Shown here: positions 21,694-30,145 of the stretch, piece after piece
How the letters are laid out: every line of letters begins with the position of its first letter
Position numbering within the stretch: position 1 is the first letter of the stretch
The notes under the pieces: generated by a model
What the model was told of the DNA's origin: nothing
The model's input: only the letters and a program-made list of their open reading frames with translations
Databases searched by the model: none
NCBI GenBank assembly: GCA_900555715.1
Contig: USMC01000029.1
Span: forward strand, 1-33,160
Reading direction: 5' to 3'
DNA length: 33,160 nt
Origin: an uncultured Porphyromonadaceae bacterium
GTDB lineage: Bacteria > Bacteroidota > Bacteroidia > Bacteroidales > Muribaculaceae
Position numbers and translations under genes: made by a program

Positions 21694-23910
21694 ATGAAAA
21701 AACTGTTATTTATCAGCTCTTTGTGTGTTCTGACAGCCTGCTCAAGCAACAAGACAGGCGAGGTCATTGCCGAATGGGATGTAAGTAATTCCGAAGGAAG
21801 CAGTGTTCAGACAATCACTCTCAAAGGCGATCTCCGCGGCGTGGAGCGTCTGGCATTCAATCAGTTTCCCCGCGGACAGAAAATCGAAGGTGCTTCCGAT
21901 ACCCTTGTCGAAATCGTTCCAGGCTACTATGCCATAGGTTCACCCGGCTTTGCCGGGGCGACAGGAAACGACAGTCTCACATTTTCGTATACAGCGTGGC
22001 CCGTGATGCTTGTAGCGGATCTGCCCGATGCTTTCCATCTTGTGATGAAAGACGGCACTACGCGTCCCGTTGCCGTTAAATATGCCGATCTGAGCAGTAA
22101 TCCGACCGTCACATATCATGAGGCGACAGGCGAAGTGAACTACTCGCGCAACGAAGAACTCGCCGCCGGAAAAGCCGGCGTCTACGATGCAATCCCGTCG
22201 TTCAAGAGTGTCAGCCTCACCGGCGGAGAGTCGGCAGTGGACCCTGCGGATATCGAATACGCCGAGGTGCAGCCCGGCGCCAATCCGGAAGCATATACAG
22301 TGACAATTGCCGACGGCAAAATCAAAGTCGAGGCACCGCGCCGTCAGTGGGCGCGCATAGGTCTGCGTCTGCGCAATCTCTTCGGCAACGCCCCTGTAAC
22401 TTTGCCCAACGCTGTCATTACCGATGAGCCCACTATGCCTTACCGCGGTCTGATGGTTGACGTAGCACGCAACTTCACCACTCCGGAGGAAATGCGCACC
22501 GTGCTTGATCTGATGGCTACTTACGGGCTCAATGTCCTCCACTTCCATCCCATCGACGATGAGGCATGGCGCCTGGAGATCGCAGCCCTGCCCGAGCTTA
22601 CGGAAGTAGGCGCCCGACGCGGCTATACTCCCGGAACGGACGGCACTTTCCTTGAGCAGATTTATTCCGGCGACGGCAATCCTGCCACTGTCGGCGGTCC
22701 GTCGAACGGCAAATATACGCGTGCCGACTTTGTCGGTATGCTCCGTTATGCCGACAGCCTCGGCATTGTCGTCATCCCCGAAATAGAGTCTCCCGGTCAT
22801 GCCCGCGCTGCGATAAAGGCAATGGCAGTGCGTGCCAAAAACACCGGTGACAACTCGTGGCTCCTCAACGAAGGCGCTGCTGTCGACACGGCTAAGTATA
22901 CGTCAGCACAGGGATACCACGACAACGTGATGAATCCGGCTCTCGAAGGTCCGTACAAGCTCATGGATGCTTTCGCCGACGAGATTGTAGCGATGTACAA
23001 CGAAGCCGGAGTTGAGCTCCCGGCAATCCACATAGGCGGCGACGAGGTTCCTCACGGCTCGTGGAGCGCAAGTCCTGCCATTGCTGCACTCAAGGAGAAG
23101 GAAGGTCTTGAAACAGAGAAAGACATTCATGCCTATTTCGTCCGCAAGGTTGCCGACCGGTTCGCCGCCAAGGGAATCCGCACTTCCGGATGGCAGGAAG
23201 TGGCTCTCGACCACAACGACGCCTACAATAAGTCTGTGGCACCGGAGATGTACAGCGTCAACTGCTGGAGCACGATGCCTTCGGGCGACGCGAAGAGCGT
23301 TGTCGACCGCATTGCCGAAGCCGGTTTCCCTGTTGTGCTGAGCAATGTGGAGCATTTCTATCTTGATATGCAGTATGCTCCCAATCCTGCCGAACGAGGT
23401 CTTCGCTGGGCTGGATGGAGCGACGAGTTCAGCGGTCTCTCCGGCTATCCTGCCGAACTCTGCAAAGTGCCCGGCGCCAATGTGCTCGGCGTGCAGGGAC
23501 AGATTTTCGCTGAGACGATCCGCAATCTCGGCGATGTTCAGCGTATGATGTTCCCCAAGATGCTTGGCATGGCTGAGCGTGGATGGAATCCTGCCGCTAC
23601 CTATTCCGAGCCCGACTTCAACGCTGCTGTCGCCGCTGAGCTTCCCAAGTGGGATGCAGCCGGCGTGACATATCACCTCCGCCAGCCCGGTCTTAAAGTG
23701 ACCGAGGACAACAAGCTTGTCGCAAACAGCCCCTATGCCGGCGCTGTCGTGCGCGTGACCCTCGACGGTTCCACTCCCGACGAAACATCGCGCGAGATGA
23801 AGCCTGGTGAGGCGATAGACCTTGCTGAATATCCCGATGCAACCGTTGCCCGCGCTGTCCTCTTCACCCCCACGCAGCACTCCGCTCCTGTCACCCTCCG
23901 TCTCAAATAA
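21694..23910 (+). CDS. GH20 beta-N-acetylhexosaminidase lipoprotein
   Basis: 738 aa, lipoprotein (MKKLLFISSLCVLTAC, Cys16). Residues about 120-245 include the GH20b-type alpha/beta domain. The catalytic TIM barrel runs from MPYRGLMVDVARNFTT (about 249) through HFHPIDDEAWRLEI, VIPEIESPGHARAAI and the catalytic pair Asp450-Glu451 in HIGGDEVPHGSW. The enzyme removes terminal GlcNAc or GalNAc by substrate-assisted catalysis, as on mucin or N-glycans. The C-terminal 75 residues (VRVTLDGSTPDETSREM) resemble the chitobiase C-terminal beta domain. The gene lies directly behind the greA-operon terminator without an obvious promoter, so it may rely on read-through. Confidence 0.95.
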   Translation: MKKLLFISSLCVLTACSSNKTGEVIAEWDVSNSEGSSVQTITLKGDLRGVERLAFNQFPRGQKIEGASDTLVEIVPGYYAIGSPGFAGATGNDSLTFSYTAWPVMLVADLPDAFHLVMKDGTTRPVAVKYADLSSNPTVTYHEATGEVNYSRNEELAAGKAGVYDAIPSFKSVSLTGGESAVDPADIEYAEVQPGANPEAYTVTIADGKIKVEAPRRQWARIGLRLRNLFGNAPVTLPNAVITDEPTMPYRGLMVDVARNFTTPEEMRTVLDLMATYGLNVLHFHPIDDEAWRLEIAALPELTEVGARRGYTPGTDGTFLEQIYSGDGNPATVGGPSNGKYTRADFVGMLRYADSLGIVVIPEIESPGHARAAIKAMAVRAKNTGDNSWLLNEGAAVDTAKYTSAQGYHDNVMNPALEGPYKLMDAFADEIVAMYNEAGVELPAIHIGGDEVPHGSWSASPAIAALKEKEGLETEKDIHAYFVRKVADRFAAKGIRTSGWQEVALDHNDAYNKSVAPEMYSVNCWSTMPSGDAKSVVDRIAEAGFPVVLSNVEHFYLDMQYAPNPAERGLRWAGWSDEFSGLSGYPAELCKVPGANVLGVQGQIFAETIRNLGDVQRMMFPKMLGMAERGWNPAATYSEPDFNAAVAAELPKWDAAGVTYHLRQPGLKVTEDNKLVANSPYAGAVVRVTLDGSTPDETSREMKPGEAIDLAEYPDATVARAVLFTPTQHSAPVTLRLK

Positions 23911-23929
23911 GACATATAAATACAGAAAA

Positions 23930-23960
23930 ACGGGACGCCCGACATCCGACGGCGTCCCGT
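23930..23960 (+). terminator. Terminator after GH20 gene
   Basis: Perfect 10-bp stem ACGGGACGCC/GGCGTCCCGT with an 11-nt loop, preceded by an A-run and followed by a short T-rich stretch. Confidence 0.85.
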
Positions 23961-24004
23961 TGTTTAAATATACACCCCGCTGGGATGAGCGAGGCGTGAT
24001 TTTG

Positions 24005-24076
24005 TAGCCCTGCGGGGAATCGAACCCCGATCTAAGGTTTAGGAAACCTCCGTTCTATCCGTTGAACTACAAGGCT
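24005..24076 (-). tRNA. tRNA-Arg (anticodon CCT)
   Basis: Acceptor AGCCTTG pairs with CAGGGCT; anticodon stem GAGGT/ACCTT with loop TTCCTAA, giving CCT, which reads AGG. T-arm CGGGG-TTCGATT-CCCCG. CCA not encoded. Confidence 0.94.
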
Positions 24077-24093
24077 GTCGGCGAAAAAGGAAT

Positions 24094-24138
24094 AAAAAAG
24101 AATGAGAAACGAAAACCGAAGTTTAACATTTCTCATTC
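24094..24138 (-). terminator. Terminator between tRNA-Asp and tRNA-Arg
   Basis: Perfect 10-bp arms (24100-24109, 24129-24138), followed on the minus strand by a T-run at 24094-24099. It lies downstream of tRNA-Asp and upstream of tRNA-Arg(CCT). Confidence 0.8.
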
Positions 24139-24152
24139 TCCTCTCTCCTCAG

Positions 24153-24226
24153 CGGTGCGGACGGGACTCGAACCCGCGACCTCCGGCGTGACAGGCCGGC
24201 ATTCTAACCAGCTGAACTACCGCACC
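24153..24226 (-). tRNA. tRNA-Asp (anticodon GTC)
   Basis: 74 nt. Acceptor GGTGCGG/CCGCACC, anticodon stem CCGGC/GCCGG with loop CTGTCAC giving GTC, T-arm CGGG-TTCGAGT-CCCG, discriminator G. CCA not encoded. Confidence 0.96.
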
Positions 24227-24274
24227 TCACTTGCGTTTGGTTGGAGAGCTATCAGCTCTTTCGCTTTTGCGCTG

Positions 24275-24306
24275 CAAAGTTACGGCGACTTTTTGGGTTT
24301 GCCAAA
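24275..24306 (-). promoter_or_regulatory. Promoter of tRNA-Asp
   Basis: Minus-strand TTTG (24303-24306), exactly 20 nt, TAACTTTG (24275-24282). Confidence 0.8.
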
Positions 24307-24398
24307 TATTTGAGCAAAAAAATTTGGCATTTCTTGAATTTTGGTTGTTACGACCAATATTTTGGAGAATAGTGCGTCATTTCTCGACTATAAAACAC

Positions 24399-26057
24399 TT
24401 ATCGTCGACCGATAGACATCACTTTCTGCTCGAGAAGTGCGCGGTCGCCGCGTGCCCTGGTCCTGACCTTTGCACGATAGTTGTAGATTGTCGTGATGGA
24501 ATAGCGGAGAAATTTGGCTATCTTGTCGCTGTCGGTAATTCCGAGACGCATGAGGGCGAAAATACGCAGTTCGGGCGTCAGCGACCCTGATTTTTTAGGC
24601 ATGATGTCGTCGGCGTCGACAAGCAGAGCGTTGAATTCCTCGACGAAGGTAGGAAACAGGCTGAGGAAGGTGGCGTCGAACTGGCTGTAGAACGTCTTGA
24701 GTTCCTTGTTGATAACAGCAGGCGATTTGACAAGCGCCTCGGCATTGTCAAGCTTGCCTGAGGATACGAGCCGCGCCAGCGACTTTCTGAATGTGTCCAG
24801 TTTATCGATATATTCGACACACTCGTCCATGTACAGTCCGATATATACTCCTTTCAGCTCGGATATTTCCTTTTTCTCGCGGTTGATCTTGCTCAGTTCG
24901 CTGTTGGCAATGCGCAGCTGCCCTGTCAGGACATTAAGTTTCTGACATGTCTGTTCAATTTCCCTGCGCGACATCGCAATGCGTTTCATCTGTCGGAGCG
25001 TGAACAGTAGCAGCACGATCAGAAACAGCGACAGCACCGCAATAAGCACCGCCATTGCCGACAGCTTATGTTTCTGCCGCTGCACGGTGTCGACGTAGAT
25101 GCCGTTGATGGTTGGATAATACTTGTGAAGTTCTATAATTCTTTGTCTTGCGTTACACTCGGCGGCGTCGTTGACGGCGATAGTCATAAATTTGTATGCT
25201 CTGTCATAATCGCCTTCTTCGTAGAGCAGCAGAGCGAGTTCTCTCAGAGATATATATTCTCTCACCGAAGCTTTCATGTCGGCGATAGACGATATGATGA
25301 GGCATTCTTTTCTTTTTTCTTTTTCGCCGATAATAAGATAGGATTCGGCGAGTGTCCATGCGCAGATGGCTTTGTCGTGCTCGGAAAGATCGTTGGACGA
25401 CATATAGTCTTCCATAAGTGCGACAGCTTCGTGCGGATTATCGCTGACGTTCATGCAGTCGGCTCTGGTGATTACATGCGGCAGCGAGCCGGGGGGATTG
25501 ACAGCCGTGATGGAGTCGCGGTAGACCTGTGTAAGGCTGTCGTATTTCTCTTTTCCGTAGGGATAGGTCGCCGAGTCGGCCAGGCGCCCGTAGACTGTCC
25601 GGCGGATGTGATAATAGTACGGCAGAAGATAGTCGGGCACTCCGTCTCTGCGTATTGAATCGGCAAGGCACACGGTCTCATAGTACATGCCGGTGGCGTT
25701 GAGTATGCTTGCATGGTTCATTCTGGCGAGGGTAAGGAGGTTCTTGTCTCCGAGTTTCTCTGCAATTGCCTTCTGGCGCACGCTCTGGCTGTATGCCGAG
25801 TCGGTGTTGAAGGAATAGTAATTGTCGTAAAGGTTTTTGAGTGCCTGAAAGCGTCCGTAGTCGTCGGTCGCTGAGTCGTATGCGGCATGTAGCGAGGCAA
25901 GTTCGGACTTCTTTTCCGCAAGATATCTGTCGCGGTCGGAAATAACCTTGTCGAGCACTTTCATAAGCGAGTCGGCGGTGGCATTTCCCGGCGCTGCCGT
26001 CAGGCTGACGGCGACCAGCAGGAAAGAGATGACTGATATTATACGGAAATAACTCAT
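24399..26057 (-). CDS. DUF6377-type membrane sensor/regulator with TPR and C-terminal helix-turn-helix
   Basis: 552 aa. Signal peptide (MSYFRIISVISFLLVAVSLTAA), a helical TPR-like periplasmic region (residues 30-325), one transmembrane helix (about 332-354), a cytoplasmic coiled coil (RREIEQTCQKLNVLTGQLRIANSELSKINREKKEI) and a conserved domain to the end. The last 60 residues (SLTPELRIFALMRLGITDSDKIAKFLRYSITTIYNYRAKVRTRA) look like a LuxR-type helix-turn-helix. The layout matches DUF6377 regulators, thought to control nearby genes from the inner membrane. The next minus-strand genes upstream are the SusE/F-like protein and GH36, plausible targets. Transcription would start at or next to the ATG. 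Confidence 0.85.
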   Translation of the reverse strand: MSYFRIISVISFLLVAVSLTAAPGNATADSLMKVLDKVISDRDRYLAEKKSELASLHAAYDSATDDYGRFQALKNLYDNYYSFNTDSAYSQSVRQKAIAEKLGDKNLLTLARMNHASILNATGMYYETVCLADSIRRDGVPDYLLPYYYHIRRTVYGRLADSATYPYGKEKYDSLTQVYRDSITAVNPPGSLPHVITRADCMNVSDNPHEAVALMEDYMSSNDLSEHDKAICAWTLAESYLIIGEKEKRKECLIISSIADMKASVREYISLRELALLLYEEGDYDRAYKFMTIAVNDAAECNARQRIIELHKYYPTINGIYVDTVQRQKHKLSAMAVLIAVLSLFLIVLLLFTLRQMKRIAMSRREIEQTCQKLNVLTGQLRIANSELSKINREKKEISELKGVYIGLYMDECVEYIDKLDTFRKSLARLVSSGKLDNAEALVKSPAVINKELKTFYSQFDATFLSLFPTFVEEFNALLVDADDIMPKKSGSLTPELRIFALMRLGITDSDKIAKFLRYSITTIYNYRAKVRTRARGDRALLEQKVMSIGRR

Positions 26058-26061
26058 GTTG

Positions 26062-26069
26062 CAAAGTTA
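26062..26069 (-). promoter_or_regulatory. -7 element of the DUF6377 gene
   Basis: TAACTTTG ends only 4 nt before the ATG at 26057, implying a leaderless or nearly leaderless mRNA. No TTG at the expected -33 distance. Confidence 0.5.
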
Positions 26070-26114
26070 TAGCTTTTTACGGAATAGTAAGCTTCCGGAT
26101 GCTCTGAAAATGCA

Positions 26115-26152
26115 CTCTTCCCGTATGCGCGGTTTCCGGCATACGGGAAGAG
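26115..26152 (-). terminator. Terminator of the SusE/F-like gene
   Basis: Perfect 14-bp arms (26115-26128, 26139-26152) and a 10-nt loop, 28 nt past the stop codon; the T-run is short (GCATTTTC). Confidence 0.8.
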
Positions 26153-26180
26153 GATATCGTCAGGAGTCAGATGAGATTGT

Positions 26181-27497
26181 TCAGAGTGCCACTTTCTGTG
26201 TCTTCACAGTGCCGTCGGCTCCGACAACTTTGAGGATGTAAACTGCCGGAGAGGCGGGGCAACGGAACACGATTGTGCCGGCGGAGGCTGCGGAAGCTTT
26301 TACTACACGACCGGCGAGGTCGGTAAGGATGGCTTCTTTCACGGGAAGTGATGATGTCAGGACGATGTCGCTGCCGGAGACGGAAACGCGGATGTCATTG
26401 TCGCCGGACACTTCATTTATGGCAGTCGGTGCGCCCGGTTCTGCTTTGATTGTGCCGTTGAATGTGTCGACAGTGATTGTGTATATGCCTTCTTTGTCTG
26501 CGGGGATGGTCCATTTGTCGTCGCCCTCGTTTTCGAGAACGTAACCGCCATCGAGGATGGAAGCATCGGGGGAGTAGGGATGCAGGTTGTAGGGACCCCA
26601 GTTTTTCTGTCCGAGGATTTTGAATTGGTTGTCGCTGCCACGTTTCAGTTCGGTAGTCAGTGTGAACACATAGGGATCCAGCGCGTCGACGGTGAAAGGA
26701 ATGGCATTTTCAACTGTCCAGCCGGCTTCTGTGCCTCCGCCGATGAGATACAGGTTCTCGGGTGCTTTGAAGGGCGCACCATAGAATTCGCATGTTCTTA
26801 CGTCGAAGGTGATGCGGTAGCGGTCGGACGGAACGGCGACGCTATAACCGGCGGCTTCGGCGCTGACGGTACCTTTAGCTTTCACATTGTCCTGGATGTC
26901 GGCAGATTTTTCACTGGGGACATAGAAGATGGTTCCTTCTGCCGGAGCTGCCGTAGTCATTGCCTTTATAGAACCGGCAGCGAGCGATCCATTGTAGCGG
27001 AAACGTCCTTTGGGGTCTTTCCACATTGCAACAGATTCTTCGCCGAGAGCGTCGCCTGTGAGCCATATCTCTTCCGGAAGCACGGCGGAGCTCTTGCTGA
27101 CTGTCAGTTTAAGATTTTTGAGGTCGGCGGTTATGATATACATTCCGGGGGTTGTGACATTGAACTTCCAATCGTGAGCACCGTTGCTGGAATACAGCAT
27201 ATCGTATGTTTTGCCGTATTCGATGTCCTGACCGTTCTCTACGGCAGCTGTGAATCCGGGCCACCAGTTGTCAGTCTGGGAGATGAGGCGGAATCCGCCT
27301 TTGTTAAGTTCGCCCTCCCACATGAATACGGCGTCTGCTCCATACACAGCTTCCATGGGCTGTGATTTTTCGCGTGTCCAACCATTAACAGTGGCGTCTC
27401 CGATAATGAAGACTTTCGAGTAGTCCTGCGCAGGGGCTGCTGATGCGCAAGCGAGGGTGACTGCTGCCAGCAGAGCATGTCTGAGTGTTGTTTTCAT
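26181..27497 (-). CDS. SusE/SusF-like secreted carbohydrate-binding protein with sorting tail
   Basis: 438 aa. Signal peptide MKTTLRHALLAAVTLACASAAPA without a lipobox, unlike lipoprotein SusE/SusF. Two or three repeated Ig/CBM-like modules are seen: KVFIIGDATVNGWTREKS, then IWLTGDALGEESVAMWK and NLYLIGGGTEAGWTVENA. Each carries the FxLTG/IGG...GW signature and aromatic residues (DNWWPGF, QKNWGPYN) as in starch-binding SusE/F domains. The C-terminal 75 residues (VKEAILTDLAGRVVKASA, PAVYILKVVGADGTVKTQKVAL) look like a type IX secretion sorting domain. A glycan-binding role at the cell surface is inferred. It has its own promoter and terminator and lies between the DUF6377 regulator and GH36. 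Confidence 0.82.
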   Translation of the reverse strand: MKTTLRHALLAAVTLACASAAPAQDYSKVFIIGDATVNGWTREKSQPMEAVYGADAVFMWEGELNKGGFRLISQTDNWWPGFTAAVENGQDIEYGKTYDMLYSSNGAHDWKFNVTTPGMYIITADLKNLKLTVSKSSAVLPEEIWLTGDALGEESVAMWKDPKGRFRYNGSLAAGSIKAMTTAAPAEGTIFYVPSEKSADIQDNVKAKGTVSAEAAGYSVAVPSDRYRITFDVRTCEFYGAPFKAPENLYLIGGGTEAGWTVENAIPFTVDALDPYVFTLTTELKRGSDNQFKILGQKNWGPYNLHPYSPDASILDGGYVLENEGDDKWTIPADKEGIYTITVDTFNGTIKAEPGAPTAINEVSGDNDIRVSVSGSDIVLTSSLPVKEAILTDLAGRVVKASAASAGTIVFRCPASPAVYILKVVGADGTVKTQKVAL

Positions 27498-27572
27498 GTT
27501 GAGTTTAATTAAATGTATAAGGTTTATTTATTAATTTCTTTGTGTGCGGAGATGTCATCGATCTATATGTCA

Positions 27573-27603
27573 CAAAATTACTATCCTTAACTGTAAATGG
27601 CAA
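27573..27603 (-). promoter_or_regulatory. Promoter of the SusE/F-like gene
   Basis: Minus-strand TTG (27601-27603), 20-nt spacer, TAATTTTG (27573-27580). Leader about 70 nt. The rest of 27498-27762 holds only this promoter and the GH36 terminator. Confidence 0.72.
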
Positions 27604-27692
27604 CGCCGCTGAGCTAAAATATAGTGCTGCTGAAACGATAATATATTAATTATGTGTATGTTATCTGCGAACGGTGCTCGATTTTATGTAGA

Positions 27693-27736
27693 TAAAAATA
27701 AACATCCGGAGGCGGAAATGAGCCGTCTCCGGATGT
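27693..27736 (-). terminator. Terminator of the GH36 gene
   Basis: A 14-bp stem with one G-T pair (27702-27715, 27723-27736) and a 7-nt loop, followed on the minus strand by TTTATTTTTAT. Confidence 0.88.
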
Positions 27737-27762
27737 CGGATATGCCTTTTGTGACAGAAAAT

Positions 27763-29970
27763 CTATTGTGCCTGCAGCATCAGCACGCGCGATGCGTAGG
27801 CGTTGCGGTCGTTCCAGTCGACATTGTGTTCGAGCGGCATTTCGAGACCGTTCGACATGAGGTATGCGCCGCTGAACGATTTTCCTTCGTATGGCAGCGG
27901 CTCGTTGTCGACGCGGTTGAGCTCGCGGACGGTGTATGTTTTCGCCGGGTCAAGACCATCCATGACGACGCGGGGCATCTGCTGGTTGACGAAAGTTTCG
28001 GTCTTCCACCAGTAGAAGGCGGCGTTGTCCTTGTCGGGTGACACATACATCAGCGATGCCTCGCCTTTGCCTTCGTAGGGCGAGAGGAGGCGATAGAGGT
28101 CGCCCTGCTGTACGACGGGACGTATGAGCTTGTAGTCGGCGATAGCGCGGCGTGTCTGCTCCTTTTCTTTGTCGGTCATGTCTTTCGGCTGTATTTCCAT
28201 TCCGAGTCGTCCGCTCATTGCGACGTCGGTGCGGAATTTCAGCGGCACCAGACGCCGCGTCTGGTGGTTGGGCGATGCCGAGATGTGCGACGCCATAGCT
28301 ATGGCGGGGAAGAAATAGCTTGTACCCCACTGCATGTAGATGCGCTGGAGGGCATCGGTGTTGTCGCTCACCCAGAACTCGTCGAAATAGGGCAGCACAC
28401 CCCAGTTGGCGCGTCCGCCGCCGCTGGCACATGCCTGGATGGTGACGTCGGGGTATTTGGCGCGTATGCGTTGCATGATGCTTTCGAAGCCGCGGTGATA
28501 GTCGATGTAGAGATGACTCTGGCGGTCGGAGGAAAGATACTGTGAGCCGTGATTCATTATGGGAGCGTTTGCGTCCCATTTGATATAGTCGATTTCGGGG
28601 TAGTTAGTGAGCAGGGTGTCTATCATGTTGAAGATAAGGTCCTGCACCTTCGGGTTGGCGAGGTCGAGAACAAGCTGTGTGCCGCCGCGTCCCAGGATAG
28701 CGTCGCGACGGGGATGTTTGATTATATATTCGGGATGTTGCTCATAGAGTTCGGAAGCGGTGTTTGTCATCTCGGGCTCATACCAGATGCCGAAACGGAT
28801 TCCGCGCTCTTTGGCGGCGTCGAGCAGTCCGCGGATGCCGTTGGGAAGCTTGCGGGTGTCGACCGTCCAGTCACCGAGGCTGCTGTTGTCGGTATTTCTC
28901 GGATATTTGCCGCCGAACCAACCGTCGTCCATCACGAACAGTTCTCCGCCCATCGACGCTATGTCGCTCATCATCTGCTTCATGCCTTCTTCGTTGATGT
29001 CGAAGTATACGCCTTCCCAGCTGTTGAGGAGTATCTTGCGCGTGGTGTCGCCGTGCGCGAGGCGGTGACTGCGTCCCCAGCGGTGGAAACTGCGGCTGGC
29101 GCCGCCGAGTCCTTCTTCGCTATACGTCAGCGCGAGTGCCGGAGTGACGAACTTTTCGCCTTTCTTCATTTTATAGTGTGAGTTATCCTCGTTGATACCG
29201 GCGAAAAAGTGGTGGAAGTTGGTGTCGTCTGTATCGAACATGAGTTTGAAGTTGCCGCTGTAGCACAGAGCGGCGCCGATGACGCGTCCGGCGTTCTCGC
29301 GTGCTTTGCCGTCGAGGGAAATCATCACCTCGGCGTGGCTCGTGTGCGAGTTGCGTGTGCCGTCGGTGTTCTTTATCATCTTCACGCCGTGGGGCAGAGG
29401 AGCTTCCTCGACGCGTCCTTCGTTAGCCCAGGTGCCGTAGAGCTGCGACACGTAGACGTCGCCTCGGCGCACAGGCAGATAGCCTGACATGAAGCGCGCA
29501 AGTTCGACGGTGCCTTTTTCGTTGCTCGTTATTTCTGTCCATGTTTCGATGACGTCCTCGCCTGTCCATGTGCGGTATTTTACATCGACAGTGAAAGGAT
29601 AGAGTGTGTCTGCCATGCTCACAGTGGTGATTTTCGAGCCGTCGGTGTCGGTCGTTTCGCTCACGCCGGTGACATTCAGCTCCGTAATCATGCCGCCGTC
29701 GGCGTGTATGGCGCTCAGGGCAGCTTCTCTTCCGGCGGAGTTGCCGTAGACGGGATAGGCGTCGAGGTTCGCGGCTCCTGCGGACGACAGGTTCTCGATG
29801 TCGACGGGTGCAAGAGCGTTGCCATAATATAGAAATTTCAGCGGTTTGCCTTCTGTCGCATCGAGGACGAGTGACGAGCCGGGTGTGGAAATATGCACGT
29901 TTTCTGCCGCCACGGGCAGCGAGAGGGCTGTCAGGACAGCTGCGGAGATGTATTTAAGGTGTTTCTGCAT
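27763..29970 (-). CDS. GH36 alpha-galactosidase
   Basis: 735 aa with signal peptide (MQKHLKYISAAVLTALSLPVAA). The N-terminal beta-supersandwich covers residues about 25-310, then the TIM barrel from ILLNSWEGVYFDINEEG. Key motifs: MDDGWFGGKYPRNTD (about 347-361), FGIWYEPEM (substrate loop), the nucleophile Asp466 in DYIKWDAN, and ASGGGRANWGVLPYFDEFWVSDNTDALQRI, whose Asp near 536 is the likely acid/base. The common K-W-D-x-N-R reads KWDANA here, a small deviation. The enzyme releases terminal alpha-galactose from oligosaccharides such as raffinose or host glycans. The divergent AraC regulator at 30146 may control it. Confidence 0.95.
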   Translation of the reverse strand: MQKHLKYISAAVLTALSLPVAAENVHISTPGSSLVLDATEGKPLKFLYYGNALAPVDIENLSSAGAANLDAYPVYGNSAGREAALSAIHADGGMITELNVTGVSETTDTDGSKITTVSMADTLYPFTVDVKYRTWTGEDVIETWTEITSNEKGTVELARFMSGYLPVRRGDVYVSQLYGTWANEGRVEEAPLPHGVKMIKNTDGTRNSHTSHAEVMISLDGKARENAGRVIGAALCYSGNFKLMFDTDDTNFHHFFAGINEDNSHYKMKKGEKFVTPALALTYSEEGLGGASRSFHRWGRSHRLAHGDTTRKILLNSWEGVYFDINEEGMKQMMSDIASMGGELFVMDDGWFGGKYPRNTDNSSLGDWTVDTRKLPNGIRGLLDAAKERGIRFGIWYEPEMTNTASELYEQHPEYIIKHPRRDAILGRGGTQLVLDLANPKVQDLIFNMIDTLLTNYPEIDYIKWDANAPIMNHGSQYLSSDRQSHLYIDYHRGFESIMQRIRAKYPDVTIQACASGGGRANWGVLPYFDEFWVSDNTDALQRIYMQWGTSYFFPAIAMASHISASPNHQTRRLVPLKFRTDVAMSGRLGMEIQPKDMTDKEKEQTRRAIADYKLIRPVVQQGDLYRLLSPYEGKGEASLMYVSPDKDNAAFYWWKTETFVNQQMPRVVMDGLDPAKTYTVRELNRVDNEPLPYEGKSFSGAYLMSNGLEMPLEHNVDWNDRNAYASRVLMLQAQ

Positions 29971-29993
29971 CTTGATATGGTATTAGTCCGGTA

Positions 29994-30001
29994 CAAAATT
30001 A
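29994..30001 (-). promoter_or_regulatory. -7 element of the GH36 gene
   Basis: TAATTTTG on the minus strand, 24 nt before the start codon. No TTG at the expected distance, which would fit a promoter that needs an activator. Confidence 0.5.
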
Positions 30002-30145
30002 GTGATAATAAATTGCATAAGCTTAAACAAATTTGCTAAAGTCTTGATTTTTTCTGTCCGTGAACAAGAAAAGTCAAAAACTTAGCGGATATTTTGAAAA
30101 AATGCGTAACTTTACGACCGGAAGATCACCGAAAGCTCTAATACT

